The notes: generated from the sequence alone by a model not told the origin. Positions 7,958-16,711 are shown, counted from the first letter of the stretch. The stretch: 64,000 nucleotides of DNA from Streptomyces leeuwenhoekii (GCF_001013905.1 NZ_LN831790.1:992001-1056000); one strand, 5' to 3'. Made by a program: numbers and translations.

Positions 7958-9229
7958 CTACGTCGGCCAGGCACGCGCGGAGTCCTTGCTGGCCGCGACG
8001 ATGGCCGCAGGGGCGGCACCGAAGGCGAGGACGCCGCACAGGACGGCGAGGACCGGGTAGCCGGCCAACGCGACGACGATGCCGGAGGCCAGGCCGCCGG
8101 CGGCGCCCGCGACGGCGATGGCGACGTCGACCAGTCCTTGAACCTTGGCGCGGGTGGCCAGGGGCGTGCTGTTGGTGACGATCGCGGTGCCGGTGACCAG
8201 GCCGAAGTTCCAGCCGACGCCGAGGATGACGAGGGCGAGGGTGATCAGGGTGAGGGAGTGGCCGGGTGCGAGGGCGGCGACTACTCCCGCGGCGAGCAGT
8301 GTGCCGGCCGTCACCACGCTCATGGCGGTGGCGCCGAATCGGTCGACGAGGCGGCCGACCAGTGGAGACGGCAGGTACATGGAGCCCGTGTGCAGGGCGA
8401 TGACCAGGCCGGATGCGACGGTGCCGAAGCCGTGGGCGTGCATGTGGATGGGGGTCATGGTCATCACGGCGACCATGACGAGCTGGCTGAGGACGAGAAC
8501 CACGACGCCGACGAGCAGGCCGGGCCCGGACCGGGAGGGGGAATCCGCGGGTGCGCCCTCGTCCGAGGCCGCGGGCAAGGTGCGGGCGAGCACCAGCGGG
8601 TCCGGTCGCAGCCATACGAGGAGGGTGAGTGCGGCCAGCGTGAACGCGACCGCGGAGAGGAGGAACAAGCCGCTCAGCTCGGGCAGTCGGAGGGCCCTGG
8701 CGAGGTGCCCGGCGGGGGTGGCGAGCAGAGGTCCGGCGATGCCGCCGGCGGCGGTGGCGACGATGACGGTGGAGGTGGCGCGGGCGCGCTGATGGGGTGC
8801 GGCGAGGTCGGCTCCCGCGTACCTGGCCTGGAGGCTGGACGTGGTGCCGGCACCGTAGAGGAACAGGGAGACGAACAGCAGCGCGGGGCTGCCGAGCGCG
8901 TCCGCGACGACGACCCCCGCACCACCCAGGGCGCCGGTGAGATAGCCGGCGGCCAGTCCGGGGCCGCGGCCGAGACGCTGGGAGACGCGTCCGATGACGA
9001 CGGCGGCGCCGGCGGAGCCCGCGGTGAGCAGGGCGATGGGCAGCCCGGACAGCGAGGTGCTGTGGAGCATCTGCCCGGCCAGCACCCCGGCGACGGTGAC
9101 GCCGGCGGCGAGGCCGACACCGCTGAGGATCTGGGAGACGAGCAGCACGGTCAGGGTGCGCTTCTGTACCGCGGATATGGCGAGGGCGGCGGGCGGAGTT
9201 CGAGTGGGGGCGAGGGGTGAGGCGGTCAT
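7958..9229 (-). CDS. MFS transporter (12-helix, DHA1-like)
   Basis: A 423-residue integral membrane protein with about twelve hydrophobic segments in two blocks of six, separated by a polar loop near residues 215-235. Helix 2-3 carries a variant of the MFS motif A (GRVSQRLGRGPGLAAGYLTG), and the second half has GRLVDRFGATAMSVVTAG. It is likely a proton-driven exporter in the cytoplasmic membrane. It is divergent from nothing obvious and lies just downstream (in its own direction) of the reductase-oxygenase operon, separated by a 78-base gap. Substrate unknown. Confidence 0.85.
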   Translation of the reverse strand: MTASPLAPTRTPPAALAISAVQKRTLTVLLVSQILSGVGLAAGVTVAGVLAGQMLHSTSLSGLPIALLTAGSAGAAVVIGRVSQRLGRGPGLAAGYLTGALGGAGVVVADALGSPALLFVSLFLYGAGTTSSLQARYAGADLAAPHQRARATSTVIVATAAGGIAGPLLATPAGHLARALRLPELSGLFLLSAVAFTLAALTLLVWLRPDPLVLARTLPAASDEGAPADSPSRSGPGLLVGVVVLVLSQLVMVAVMTMTPIHMHAHGFGTVASGLVIALHTGSMYLPSPLVGRLVDRFGATAMSVVTAGTLLAAGVVAALAPGHSLTLITLALVILGVGWNFGLVTGTAIVTNSTPLATRAKVQGLVDVAIAVAGAAGGLASGIVVALAGYPVLAVLCGVLAFGAAPAAIVAASKDSARAWPT

Positions 9230-9307
9230 GGGGGCGTGCTTCGTTTCTCCGGTACAGGTCGGGTTGGGGCTCAGCGATGCGGGTGTGGCGTGTGGCCGGG
9301 CAGGCCG

Positions 9308-9855
9308 TCACGCAGCGGTCATTCGGGCGCCGGCCGGGAGGGCATGGGCGAACTGGTCTGTGATTCGAGCCGGTTGACGCCCGGAGTCGTGGTCAAGCGT
9401 CACGGTGCCGTCCGGGGTGACCGTGATGTGCCGGTCCAGGACGAACCACCCTTGGGCGACCTGGGCGCCGAGCGCGGTGAGGACCGGGCGCAGGGAGTAG
9501 TCGAGGGCGAGGATGTGGGCCGGGCTGCCGCCGGTGGCCAGGGGAAGCACCGGTTTCCCGGCGAACGCGTGCTGCGGCAGCAGGTCGAGGAAGGTTTTGA
9601 GCAGGCCGGAGCAGGCGGCCTCGTGGATGGGGGTGGCTACGACGAGCGCGTCGGCCTTGGCGACCAGGCTCATGGCGCGGGCGAGGGACGCGTCGTGGGT
9701 GTCCGCGGTGAGCAGCGTGCCGCGGGCAGGTCGCGCAGGGCGAGTACGTGGGTCTGGTGGCCGCGGGCCCGGAGGGCCGCAGCGGTGTACTCGGTCAGGA
9801 GGGCGGTACGGGACGTCCGGGAGGGGCTGCCGGACAGGGCGAGGACGGTGGCCAC
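9308..9855 (-). pseudogene. NADPH-dependent FMN reductase, single-base frameshift
   Basis: Two overlapping frames together give one flavodoxin-like FMN reductase of about 180 residues (SsuE/MsuE size). The first (from GTG 9855, with a GAGGAG site) reads MATVLALSGSPSRTSRT, the FMN phosphate loop. The second carries ADALVVATPIHEAACSGLLK, LPLATGGSPAHILALDYSLR and the C-terminus. Between them the sequence near 9725 lacks one base: restoring it gives a continuous LPAxTLLTADTHDASLARAMSLVAK. The enzyme would supply FMNH2 to the LLM oxygenase whose gene ends 25 bases upstream. Either the gene is newly dead or the base is a sequence error. Confidence 0.8.
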
Positions 9856-9880
9856 GGGGGCTCCTCGGGGACCCTGGGAA

Positions 9881-11026
9881 TCAGGGGGCTTGGCGGTGAC
9901 GGGGGTCGGCGTTGGCGGGCGGCGGATCGTCCGTCCTGTGTCGGAGCGGGTTGTCGGGCATGCCGTAGGCGTCGGCGATCAGCTCGGTGGAACGCAACCG
10001 GGCCTGGACGGAGTGGCCGACGCTGCCGATCATGAGCTCGTCGGCGCCGGAGTCCCGCTGCACCTGGTTCAGGTGGGCGGTGACCTGCTCGGGGGTGCCG
10101 TGCGGGACGTGGGTCAGCCAGCTGTCGACGGCCTGGCGTTCCTGGGCGTCGTAGGTGTAGGCGTCCACTTCCTCGGGGGACGGCAGCAGGTAGGACTTGC
10201 GCTGGAACATGCGGAGCATGGCGTGCGCGAGGGTGCCGGCCTGGCGGCGGGCCTCGCGCTCGTCGTCGGATGCCGCGACGGTGAAGCTGACCAGCGCGTA
10301 CGGCTCGGCCAGGGCCTCGGACGGAGTGAACCGCTCGCGGTACAGCCGCAGGGCGGCCACGACATCGCGCGGGTTGAAGTGCGCGGCGAAGGCGAACGGC
10401 AGGCCGAGCCGGGCGGCGAGCTGCGCCGAGTAGCCGGACGAGCCGAGCAGCCACACCGGCAGGCGGCCGGTGGGCGGGGTGACGCCGTTGAGCCGGTCCT
10501 GGGCGGGCCCCGGCACGGCGTACACGCGGTCGGCGTAGGGGTGCTCGGCCGGGAAGTCGTCGCCGAGGAAGTGCAGCAGCTCGGCCACCTGCTGGGGGAA
10601 GTCCTCGGCGCCGCTCGCGCCGCGGCGCAGGGCGGCGGCCGTGGCGTGATCGGTGCCCGGGGCGCGGCCCAGGCCCAGGTCGATGCGGCCGGGGGCGAGG
10701 GCGTCCAGCATGCCGAACTGTTCGGCGACGACCAGCGGCGGATGGTTGGGCAGCATGATCCCGCCCGCGCCGAGCCGCAGCCTGCTGGTCTCCGCGGTGA
10801 GCCGGGCCAGCAGGACGGGCGGGCTGGAGGTGGAGACGCCGGGCATGGCGTGGTGCTCGTTCACCCAGTAGCGGGTGAAGCCGCGCCGTTCGGCGAGCCG
10901 GGCGAGTTCGATACTGCCGGCCAGCGCCTCTGCGGCGGTTTGCCCGGTGCCGGTCATGGCGGAGTCCAGTACGGACAAGGGGGCGGGGGCGGAGCCGTGG
11001 CGGGTGCCGCGGATCGGGTCGGTCAT
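9881..11026 (-). CDS. LLM-class flavin-dependent oxidoreductase (MsnO8-like)
   Basis: A 381-residue luciferase-like monooxygenase. N-terminal PLSVLDSAMTGTGQTAAEAL, then GFTRYWVNEHHAMPGVSTSS and LRLGAGGIMLPNHPPLVVAE are the conserved TIM-barrel strands of the MsnO8 branch; APGRIDLGLGRAPGTD and LPVWLLGSSGYSAQLAARLG line the FMN site. It would use FMNH2 and O2 to oxidise a small organic substrate in the cytosol. It sits in a leftward operon between the MBL hydrolase and the FMN reductase, so the reductase is the likely FMNH2 supplier. The true substrate is not deducible. Confidence 0.9.
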   Translation of the reverse strand: MTDPIRGTRHGSAPAPLSVLDSAMTGTGQTAAEALAGSIELARLAERRGFTRYWVNEHHAMPGVSTSSPPVLLARLTAETSRLRLGAGGIMLPNHPPLVVAEQFGMLDALAPGRIDLGLGRAPGTDHATAAALRRGASGAEDFPQQVAELLHFLGDDFPAEHPYADRVYAVPGPAQDRLNGVTPPTGRLPVWLLGSSGYSAQLAARLGLPFAFAAHFNPRDVVAALRLYRERFTPSEALAEPYALVSFTVAASDDEREARRQAGTLAHAMLRMFQRKSYLLPSPEEVDAYTYDAQERQAVDSWLTHVPHGTPEQVTAHLNQVQRDSGADELMIGSVGHSVQARLRSTELIADAYGMPDNPLRHRTDDPPPANADPRHRQAP

Positions 11027-11150
11027 GGTGGTGCGGTCCTTCAGTGGTGCGGGAGGTGCGGGAGGGGCCGGGCGCCGGCCGACAGCCGCGGCGGGTCTCT
11101 GCCGGCCGGCGCCCGGCCGTGTCCGGTCTGCGCGCCCGGCGTGCGTGGGG

Positions 11151-11945
11151 TCAGCCGCGGACGCCGAAGTCGACGCGGTCGGTGAGACCGGCGGTGGCGA
11201 AGGCGGCGACGAGCTCGTCGCGGCCCTCGGTGAAGTGGGCCCAGCTGTCGTAGTGGACGGGGACCACGCGGCGGGCGTCGAGGATCTTCGCGGCCTGGGC
11301 GGCCTGGGCGCTGTCCAGGACGATCACCTCGTTGTCGAAGACTTCGGTGAAGCGGGGCGCTCCGGCGAAGAGGAGGGCCGTGTCGACCGGGGCGAAGCGC
11401 TCGGCGATGTCCCTGACCGCGTCGAGCGAGGCGTTGTCGCCGCTCACGTAGACGGTGGGCAGGCCCTCGCCGGTCAGGACGAACCCGACGACCTCGCCGC
11501 AGATCGGCTCGACCTCCTCGCGCTTGCCGGGTCCGTGGATGGCGGGCACGCCGGTCACGGTGACCGTGCCGGGCCCGCCGTCCCGGCGCTCGAGCTCGAC
11601 CGTCTGCCAGTCGGCGAGGCCGGTGGCCGCCTCCCCGAGACGCTCTCCACCGCCGGGGGTGGTGAGGGTCAGCGGGACGTCGGCGAGCAGGGCCCGGCCG
11701 GAGGTGTCGAGATTGTCGGCGTGCTCGTCGTGCGAGAGCAGGACCACGTCGACGCGGCCGAGATCGGCCGGGCTGCCGGCAGCCGGCGCCGTCTTGGTCA
11801 GCACGGTGGCCGGTGCCTGGTGGTCACCGGGGCCGTCGAAGGTCGGGTCGGTGAGAAACCGCAGGCCACCGTAGTCGAAGAGGGCAGTCGGGCCGCCGAA
11901 GACCCGGACGGGGAACGGGGCGGTCTGCAGGGACGGAGAAGACAC
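11151..11945 (-). CDS. MBL-fold metal-dependent hydrolase (UlaG-like)
   Basis: A 264-residue metallo-beta-lactamase-fold protein. After RVFGGPTALFDYGGLRFLTD the metal motif appears as LLSHDEHADNLD (HxxHxDx variant with Asp/Glu and His), followed by GVPAIHGPG and, near the C-terminus, VVPVHYDSWAHF, which supply further ligands. This is the UlaG/lactonase-like subgroup that hydrolyses small esters, lactones or phosphodiesters. It is the first gene of the leftward operon with the LLM oxygenase and FMN reductase. Two 30-bp operator-like repeats lie directly upstream. Confidence 0.88.
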   Translation of the reverse strand: MSSPSLQTAPFPVRVFGGPTALFDYGGLRFLTDPTFDGPGDHQAPATVLTKTAPAAGSPADLGRVDVVLLSHDEHADNLDTSGRALLADVPLTLTTPGGGERLGEAATGLADWQTVELERRDGGPGTVTVTGVPAIHGPGKREEVEPICGEVVGFVLTGEGLPTVYVSGDNASLDAVRDIAERFAPVDTALLFAGAPRFTEVFDNEVIVLDSAQAAQAAKILDARRVVPVHYDSWAHFTEGRDELVAAFATAGLTDRVDFGVRG

Positions 11946-11956
11946 GAAAGAAGTTC

Positions 11957-12032
11957 CTCACGGATAGATGACGTGTTAACCGTGAGCCGACTGTAGGTGT
12001 GCCTCACGGATAAACGCAACTCTTACCATGAG
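11957..12032. promoter_or_regulatory. Two tandem 30-bp imperfect palindromes, operator candidates
   Basis: Site 1 (11957-11986) begins CTCACGGATA and ends TTAACCGTGAG; site 2 (12003-12032) begins CTCACGGATA and ends TTACCATGAG. Each is an imperfect inverted repeat of CTCACGGWTAA with its complement, and the two are 46 bp apart start to start. They fill the gap between the MBL start and the CGNR regulator. This is a strong candidate control region for both divergent units. Confidence 0.7.
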
Positions 12033-12044
12033 AAGCAAGGGTTC

Positions 12045-12624
12045 GTGACGGACGAAGCCGCCCTGCCGTCGGCACCGGGCGAGGACGAGCACCCCGCCCT
12101 TGCCCTGGCGAACAGCGCAGTCGCACTGCCCGGCGGGCACACGGCCGACCTGCTGGGGACCCCGGCGCAGGCCGAGCAGTGGCTGGCGCGGCGCGATCTC
12201 GCCCCGACCAGCGCCGGTTTGGCGGAGGGGTGCGCGACGCAGCTGCGCTCCTTGCGCGGCCAGGTCAGGTCGCTCCTGGCCTCCCGTGTCGCCGACCAGC
12301 CCCGCCCTGCCCGCCGCCGTCACGGCGATCAACGACGCGATGACCCGCGTCCCCACCGCATCCCTGCTGCTGTGGGACGAGAAGACCGGCCCCTACCGCG
12401 CCGCGCCCCACCCCACCACCGCGATCGTCGAGCACGCCCTGGCGGTCATCGCCGCGACGCCGCCGACCTGCTCACCTCCCCGACACCGCCCGCCTGACCG
12501 CCCGCGCCTCCCTCCCTGCAACCGCTTCCTGCTCAAGCACGTCCGCCGCCAGTGGTGCTCCACCCGCTGCGGCGACCGCGCCCGCGCCGCCCGTGCCTAC
12601 GCCCGCCGCACCGCGACGGACTGA
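12045..12624 (+). pseudogene. CGNR zinc-finger (ABATE-domain) regulator, multiply frameshifted
   Basis: Three frames must be joined to recover one protein of the usual 180-200 residues. The first gives the ABATE-like N-terminus (VALPGGHTADLLGTPAQAEQ, WLARRDLAPTSAGLAEGCAT). The second gives LPAAVTAINDAMTRVPTASL and IVEHALAVIAA. A third gives DAADLLTS. The second frame again gives the CGNR finger CNRFLLKHVRRQWCSTRCGD. Frame changes occur near 12295, 12455 and 12490. The first finger cysteine also seems lost. The gene faces the MBL-LLM-reductase operon and was probably its regulator; it now appears non-functional. Confidence 0.75.
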
Positions 12625-12838
12625 CGGCGTTTCTGGTGCCAGAAAGGCTGCCGAATGAGCGCATGTGAAGAGTCGAATGCCTTGTTGGTGACAACCAGCC
12701 TGCTTCGACGGCTCCACTTCGCCAGCTCACTCGGCTCTGCAGGTGACAACTCCTGAGCTTCGGCTCACTACGGCTGCCACGCACCCGTCGGCGGCCGGAT
12801 ATTCCGTCACCTGTTCCCGCGACGATGGGGGAGGCTCC

Positions 12839-13222
12839 GTGAGCACCCTTGTTCCCCGATCCCGCCGCCGGCGCTTCCCGGAGCCCGGCGCGGCCGCGCC
12901 CCGCCAGCCGCTCGACCGGGCGAAGGTCGGCCGCCGCGCCGTCGGGATGACCGCCGCCGAGGCCGCAGTCGCGCTCGAGGACGCCCGGCTGCAGCCCGGC
13001 CCGACCGCGTGCACGGACGCCATCGGCTCGCTGCCCGCAGCGGTGCGGGCCCTGCTCGCTGCGCTCGCCCGCACCGGCGGCCCGGCCGCCGACGGCGAGC
13101 TGGAGTTCGCCGACCGCCTCGCCCAGGCCGCCCCGGCTGCCACCGACGCGCTCGCCGCCTGGCTCCACCGCGTCCTCGCGCCCGCCGAACCGGTGGAAGC
13201 AGGCGAGGGCGGCGCGCGCTGA
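12839..13222 (+). CDS. Hypothetical protein
   Basis: A 127-residue soluble ORF. The GTG at 12839 has a good GGGGGAGG site seven bases upstream, so I prefer it to the ATG 96 bases earlier. The N-terminus is basic (VPRSRRRRFPEPGAAAPRQP); the rest is an alanine-rich, mostly helical segment ending in LAAWLHRVLAPAEPVEAGEG. Third-position GC bias supports coding. No recognised domain. A broken cysteine-rich gene follows immediately and may have been its operon partner. Confidence 0.55.
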   Translation: MSTLVPRSRRRRFPEPGAAAPRQPLDRAKVGRRAVGMTAAEAAVALEDARLQPGPTACTDAIGSLPAAVRALLAALARTGGPAADGELEFADRLAQAAPAATDALAAWLHRVLAPAEPVEAGEGGAR

Positions 13223-13480
13223 GCGCGGCCGACCAGGTGGTGGCCTCCTGGGTGGGATGACGGGGAGCGGTACCCGTACGAGGACCTGACGGCCGACGGC
13301 CAGGTCCGCGTCGACACGCCGCCGCTCGGGGACCCCTGGTTCGAGGAAGACGACGACCCCGACCACAGCCCGATCTGCTCCTGCCCGCGCTGCCACGGCA
13401 GTTCCGCATGGAGTGCGCCGGCTGCGCCGCCCACGGGCAGTGCACCGGGTCGCACGTCTGGCCCCCGCACCTCGACTGAT
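13223..13480 (+). pseudogene. Remnant of a small CxxC-containing protein
   Basis: A frame from about 13256 encodes DDGERYPYEDLTADGQVRVD, an acidic stretch, then SPICSCPRCHG. After a one-base frame change near 13400 the sequence continues QFRMECAGCAAHGQCTGSHV with WPPHLD and a stop. Joined, the two halves give a small protein with two CxxC pairs, probably a zinc ribbon. The 5' end is also out of frame with the only start-like codon. I do not recognise the family; it appears broken in at least two places. Confidence 0.45.
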
Positions 13481-13563
13481 TGTCCTGTGCCGTTGGACTT
13501 GGACGAGTCGTCACTGAAGTTGGATCGAACGGCTGGGGCGGTGTGGCCGCTGGATCGGCCGGG

Positions 13564-13932
13564 TCAGGCCTCGGGCGTGGTAGGGAGTCGGGCGTCGATC
13601 GCCGCCTCGATGCTGGGATAGGACGGCATGATGGTGCTCAGGCCGGTGAGATCGAGCATTCGGGACAGGCGGTCGGGGACTGCGGCCAGGGTCATGGAGC
13701 CGTTCGCGGCGATCGCGCAGCGCATGATGCCGATCAGGGCGTTGAAGCCGGAGGAGTCGCAGAAGGTGATCCCGGTCAGGTCCAGGATCAGGTGCGGGTG
13801 TCCTTGGGCGATGACGTCCAGTGCCCCTTTGCGCAGGGCGGGAGCGGTCTGTGTGTCGATCTCTCCGCCGACGCAGAGGGCTGCCAGGTGTCCGTCGGTG
13901 TGGGTGGTGGCGAGGGTGAGGTCGTCGGTCAC
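13564..13932 (-). CDS. STAS-domain anti-sigma factor antagonist
   Basis: A 122-residue single STAS domain. The strand-helix order and the motif LILDLTGITFCDSSGFNALI match SpoIIAA/RsbV proteins; a serine of DSSG (about residue 58) is the site phosphorylated by a partner anti-sigma kinase. Dephosphorylated, it would bind the kinase and release a sigma factor. It follows the SpoIIE phosphatase gene on the minus strand by two bases, which implies translational coupling and a phosphatase-substrate pair. The kinase/anti-sigma partner is not in this window. Confidence 0.9.
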   Translation of the reverse strand: MTDDLTLATTHTDGHLAALCVGGEIDTQTAPALRKGALDVIAQGHPHLILDLTGITFCDSSGFNALIGIMRCAIAANGSMTLAAVPDRLSRMLDLTGLSTIMPSYPSIEAAIDARLPTTPEA

Positions 13933-13934
13933 GG

Positions 13935-15383
13935 TCAGTGCTCCTGGTCGGCGTGGGCGGCGCCGGCGACGGGCGTGGCCAGGGTGCGGGCCGTGGATGC
14001 GGCGGCCGTCTGCTCGGTGGCCGGTGCCAGGGGTACGGACAGCGCGAGCAGGGCGATGTCGTCACCAGGTCCGGTGGGCAGGTCGGTGATGAGGGCGATG
14101 GTGTCTTCGATCAGGCGGCCGGCGTCCGGGGTGGTGCGGGGGGTGAGGAAGGCGGCCACGCCTTCCTCACCCAGCATGGTCCCGTCCGGCAGGCGGGCCT
14201 CGGTGAGCCCGTCGGTGTAGAGCAGCAGGCCGTGGCCCGGGGCGAGGTGGAAGGTGTGGGAGGCGAAGTGGGCGCCTTCCAGTGCGCCCACGAGCATGCC
14301 GCCCCTGGGGCGTACCCCGTTCACCGCCATCGCGCCGTCATCCCCGTGCTGTATGTGGAAAACGGGGGGATGGCCTCCCGTGGCCACGGTCACGGTGAAA
14401 CCGCCGCCCGGGGCGGGCTGCAGGGTGCCGAAGACGCAGGTGCAGTACCGGCTGCCCATCGAGGGATCGAGGAGCAGGGCGCTGTTGAGGGCGTCGAGGA
14501 CTTCGGTGGGATCGTCGTGGTGCTGGGCGGCTGCGCGCAGGGTGTAGCGGGTCAGCGAGGTGACGGCGGCGGCTTCGGCTCCCTTGCCGCACACGTCCCC
14601 GAGGAAGAACGCCCAGCGCTGTCCGCCCAGGGAGAAGACGTCGTAGAAGTCACCGCCGACGTCCCGGGGGGAGTCGGTCTGGTAGTGGCAGGCCAGCTCC
14701 AGCCCCGGAACCGGTGGCAGCGCGGGAGGCAACAGGGTGCGCTGGAGGGTGGTGGCGAACGCGGTGATCGCCTCCGTGTCCCGCTCGGCCCGTGCCCGCG
14801 CCGCCTCCTCCGCCTTACGGCGTTCCTGCTCCTCGCGTAGCAGCCGCAGACCCGAAAGCCGCAGCTCCATCGCGTCCAGAACCACCGCGGCCAGGTCGGC
14901 CAGCGTCGCGGTGTCGGCCTCGGTGATCAGACGCGGTTTGGTGTCCAGGATGTTGACCGTGCCCAGCCGGTGACCGTCGGCGGTGATGATCGGCGCCGCC
15001 GCGTAGAACCGCACCCCCAGCGGACCGGTGACCAGCGGATTGGTGCGGGCGGTCGGATCGATACGGGTGTCGGGGATCACCAGCGCGTCATCGCGCAGGA
15101 CCGCCGACCCGCACAGTCCCGGGTCCCGGCCAATCTGCGCGACCCCTTCCAGGCCGTGAATGGCCTTGAACCAGATCCGGTCGGCGTCGACGATCGTCAC
15201 GCTGGCCACGGGGACGTCGAACAGGCGGGCGGCCATCGCCGCGACCCGGTCGAACGCCCCGTCGGGCGGGGTGTCGAGGATGTCGTAGCGGCGTACCGCC
15301 TCCATCCGCGCCGCCTCCACCTCGGCCGGCGGTCCTCGCCTCAGCCGCGGCTCACCTGGCGAAGCCTCGGGGGCACCTGCCAT
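13935..15383 (-). CDS. PP2C-type (SpoIIE/RsbU-like) phosphatase with N-terminal GAF domain
   Basis: A 482-residue cytosolic sensor phosphatase. Residues about 30-180 form a GAF domain (FDRVAAMAARLFDVPVASVT, LCGSAVLRDDALVIPDT, VRFYAAAPIITADGHRLGTV). A coiled-coil linker (about 185-215, EEQERRKAEEAARARAERDT) leads to the PP2C domain at 225-450, with metal motifs DVGGDFYDVF, GDVCGKGAEAA, DGLTEAR and GDDIALLAL all intact. It should dephosphorylate a STAS antagonist, and the coupled downstream STAS gene is the obvious substrate. The GAF ligand or redox cue is unknown. The polar tail after residue 450 is not conserved in type. Confidence 0.92.
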   Translation of the reverse strand: MAGAPEASPGEPRLRRGPPAEVEAARMEAVRRYDILDTPPDGAFDRVAAMAARLFDVPVASVTIVDADRIWFKAIHGLEGVAQIGRDPGLCGSAVLRDDALVIPDTRIDPTARTNPLVTGPLGVRFYAAAPIITADGHRLGTVNILDTKPRLITEADTATLADLAAVVLDAMELRLSGLRLLREEQERRKAEEAARARAERDTEAITAFATTLQRTLLPPALPPVPGLELACHYQTDSPRDVGGDFYDVFSLGGQRWAFFLGDVCGKGAEAAAVTSLTRYTLRAAAQHHDDPTEVLDALNSALLLDPSMGSRYCTCVFGTLQPAPGGGFTVTVATGGHPPVFHIQHGDDGAMAVNGVRPRGGMLVGALEGAHFASHTFHLAPGHGLLLYTDGLTEARLPDGTMLGEEGVAAFLTPRTTPDAGRLIEDTIALITDLPTGPGDDIALLALSVPLAPATEQTAAASTARTLATPVAGAAHADQEH

Positions 15384-15622
15384 CGCTCAGCTCCTGTCTT
15401 CCATGACGGAACCGGTCCCAGCGCCCAGTCCTCGACCACCGACCCTACGGCAGCAGCGAAACCCGCTTCTGCCGCCCGCGCATCAACCACTCATCCACGC
15501 CGTATTTCCACATGAACACGCCGATACCCAGCAATCTCCAAGGCCCTGCTGGTCCGACTTCGGTGGCGATCGGTCCACGTCCGATGTCACAGGACACTGA
15601 TCACCGATGGTGACGGGCGGGG

Positions 15623-15652
15623 TGTCACGGCCCCTGTCACACTGACTGTCAC
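15623..15652. repeat. Three TGTCAC direct repeats at exact 12-bp period
   Basis: TGTCAC occurs at 15623, 15635 and 15647, exactly one 12-bp period apart, with further copies at 15585 and 15717. The array lies in the gene-poor stretch 15,384-15,700 upstream of the broken genes that follow the SpoIIE gene. Phased short repeats of this type can bind a replication, transfer or regulatory protein; no such gene is intact here. Confidence 0.4.
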
Positions 15653-15734
15653 GCTGCCGCTCGGCCGCATGACAGCACGGCAGCCAGGCGTTGGCACCAC
15701 CACGCCCATCACGTTTTGTCACGTGTGCTCTGAC

Positions 15735-15965
15735 ACTGAACATGGACCGATTGCCCGTCACGCCCTCCAGCGGGCCGGACTTCCCGGGCCCGCCATTGCG
15801 TTGATACTGGCTCACCCGAACCCGGGTGCTCGGTTCCACTTCGCGATGAGCGCCAGGGCCGAGGCCGCGCAGCGGGCCCGGCTCGTGGACGACCCCTCCC
15901 CTAAGGTGCGAGCTGCTCTCGCGTACGGACGCGGCTCGCCCGGCGTCGCCCAGCTCGCCGTACGA
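15735..15965 (+). pseudogene. Leucine-rich-repeat-variant (LRV)-like fragment
   Basis: The frame reads HALQRAGLPGPAIALILAHP, NPGARFHFAMSARAEAAQRA and RLVDDPSPKVRAALAYG. The DDPSPKVRAALA pattern resembles the LRV/HEAT-like repeat found in small Streptomyces proteins. The segment has no good start and continues into unrelated sequence. I treat it as a gene fragment. The resemblance is by eye and rests on one repeat unit. Confidence 0.35.
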
Positions 15966-16079
15966 ACCTGGGTCCATGTGGGTCCTGGGTCCAGCTGGGC
16001 CCGGGATCTGTGTCACCGGCGCCGGCCTGTGTCATCACCCCCTGTTGGGGGTGGGTTTCGTCCATAGTGAGAACGGCTA

Positions 16080-16412
16080 CCCCTCGCCGAGTCCGGCGTG
16101 CCGTGGGAGGTCGCCCGCGACTCCCATCTCGCCCGCCTCGCCGACGGGCAGGCCCGTGTCGCCTGAGCACGGTACGCGGCGCTCGCGGGGCATCCTGGTG
16201 GAGCCCGCGCCACCCGGCCGGCGAAGCTCACCGCGTCCGAGACCCACCGCCTGGACGGCGCGGTTGTCGCGATCAGCGTCAACCCCGAGCTCGGCACCAA
16301 GGTGCCCGGTAGCGTGCTGTGCGACTACGTCGAAGAGATCGACGGCGTGCGGGTGATCTACTACGTGACCGCCCTTCGACAGATCACGATCGTGGCGTAC
16401 GTGGAGGCGTAG
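16080..16412 (+). pseudogene. RelE/ParE-like toxin remnant
   Basis: The last about 55 codons before the TAG at 16410 read LDGAVVAISVNPELGTKVPG, SVLCDYVEEIDGVRVIYYV, TALRQITIVAYVEA. A short helix, then antiparallel strands with DGVRVIYYV and a closing hydrophobic strand, is the layout of RelE/ParE-superfamily toxins. The frame has an in-frame TGA near 16164 and no ATG or GTG start upstream of the domain, so the gene is broken. A 17-bp perfect terminator hairpin follows 18 bases later, supporting former expression. No antitoxin is recognised. Confidence 0.4.
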
Positions 16413-16429
16413 GGGCCTCCCGAGCACTG

Positions 16430-16468
16430 AGCAGCGCCCCGGACCACTGGCTGGTCCGGGGCGCTGCT
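16430..16468 (+). terminator. Terminator hairpin, 17-bp perfect stem
   Basis: AGCAGCGCCCCGGACCA (16430-16446) and its exact complement TGGTCCGGGGCGCTGCT (16452-16468) flank a 5-base loop CTGGC. No U-tract follows, as is usual in Streptomyces. It ends the toxin-like remnant. Confidence 0.8.
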
Positions 16469-16665
16469 GCGCCCTGCTGCACGGGTGTGGCGGCGACGTG
16501 GTGGGCGGCGCTGCGCGGGCACCAGGAAGCGATGACACCAAGGCCGGCGACCAGGCGGCCACACTCTGGCAGTCGCCACGACGTTTATGCAGTCGGACAC
16601 GCAAGTGGTCGACGCACCCCGAAGCGAGCTGAGGTGGCTACCTCGACCCCCGCGTCCGCGAATAC

Positions 16666-16711
16666 TTGGCTAGCCACATGATTGCTGTTACGTTGGTTAT
16701 GTGGCCAGCCA
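16666..16711 (+). promoter_or_regulatory. Promoter with overlapping inverted repeat, likely MarR operator
   Basis: A -35-like TTGGCT (16666-16671) and a -10-like TACGTT (16689-16694) are 17 bp apart. Around them TGGCTAGCCACAT (16667-16679) and ATGTGGCCAGCCA (16699-16711) are inverted repeats with one mismatch. The layout is a promoter whose -35 and start region are covered by one repressor. The downstream operon ends in a MarR gene, the likely binder. Confidence 0.6.

Noticed and set aside
7566..9311. 581-residue minus-strand frame overlapping the MFS gene
   Set aside because: Arg/Pro/His-rich nonsense in a different frame from the clear 12-helix MFS protein; produced by GC-rich codon bias.
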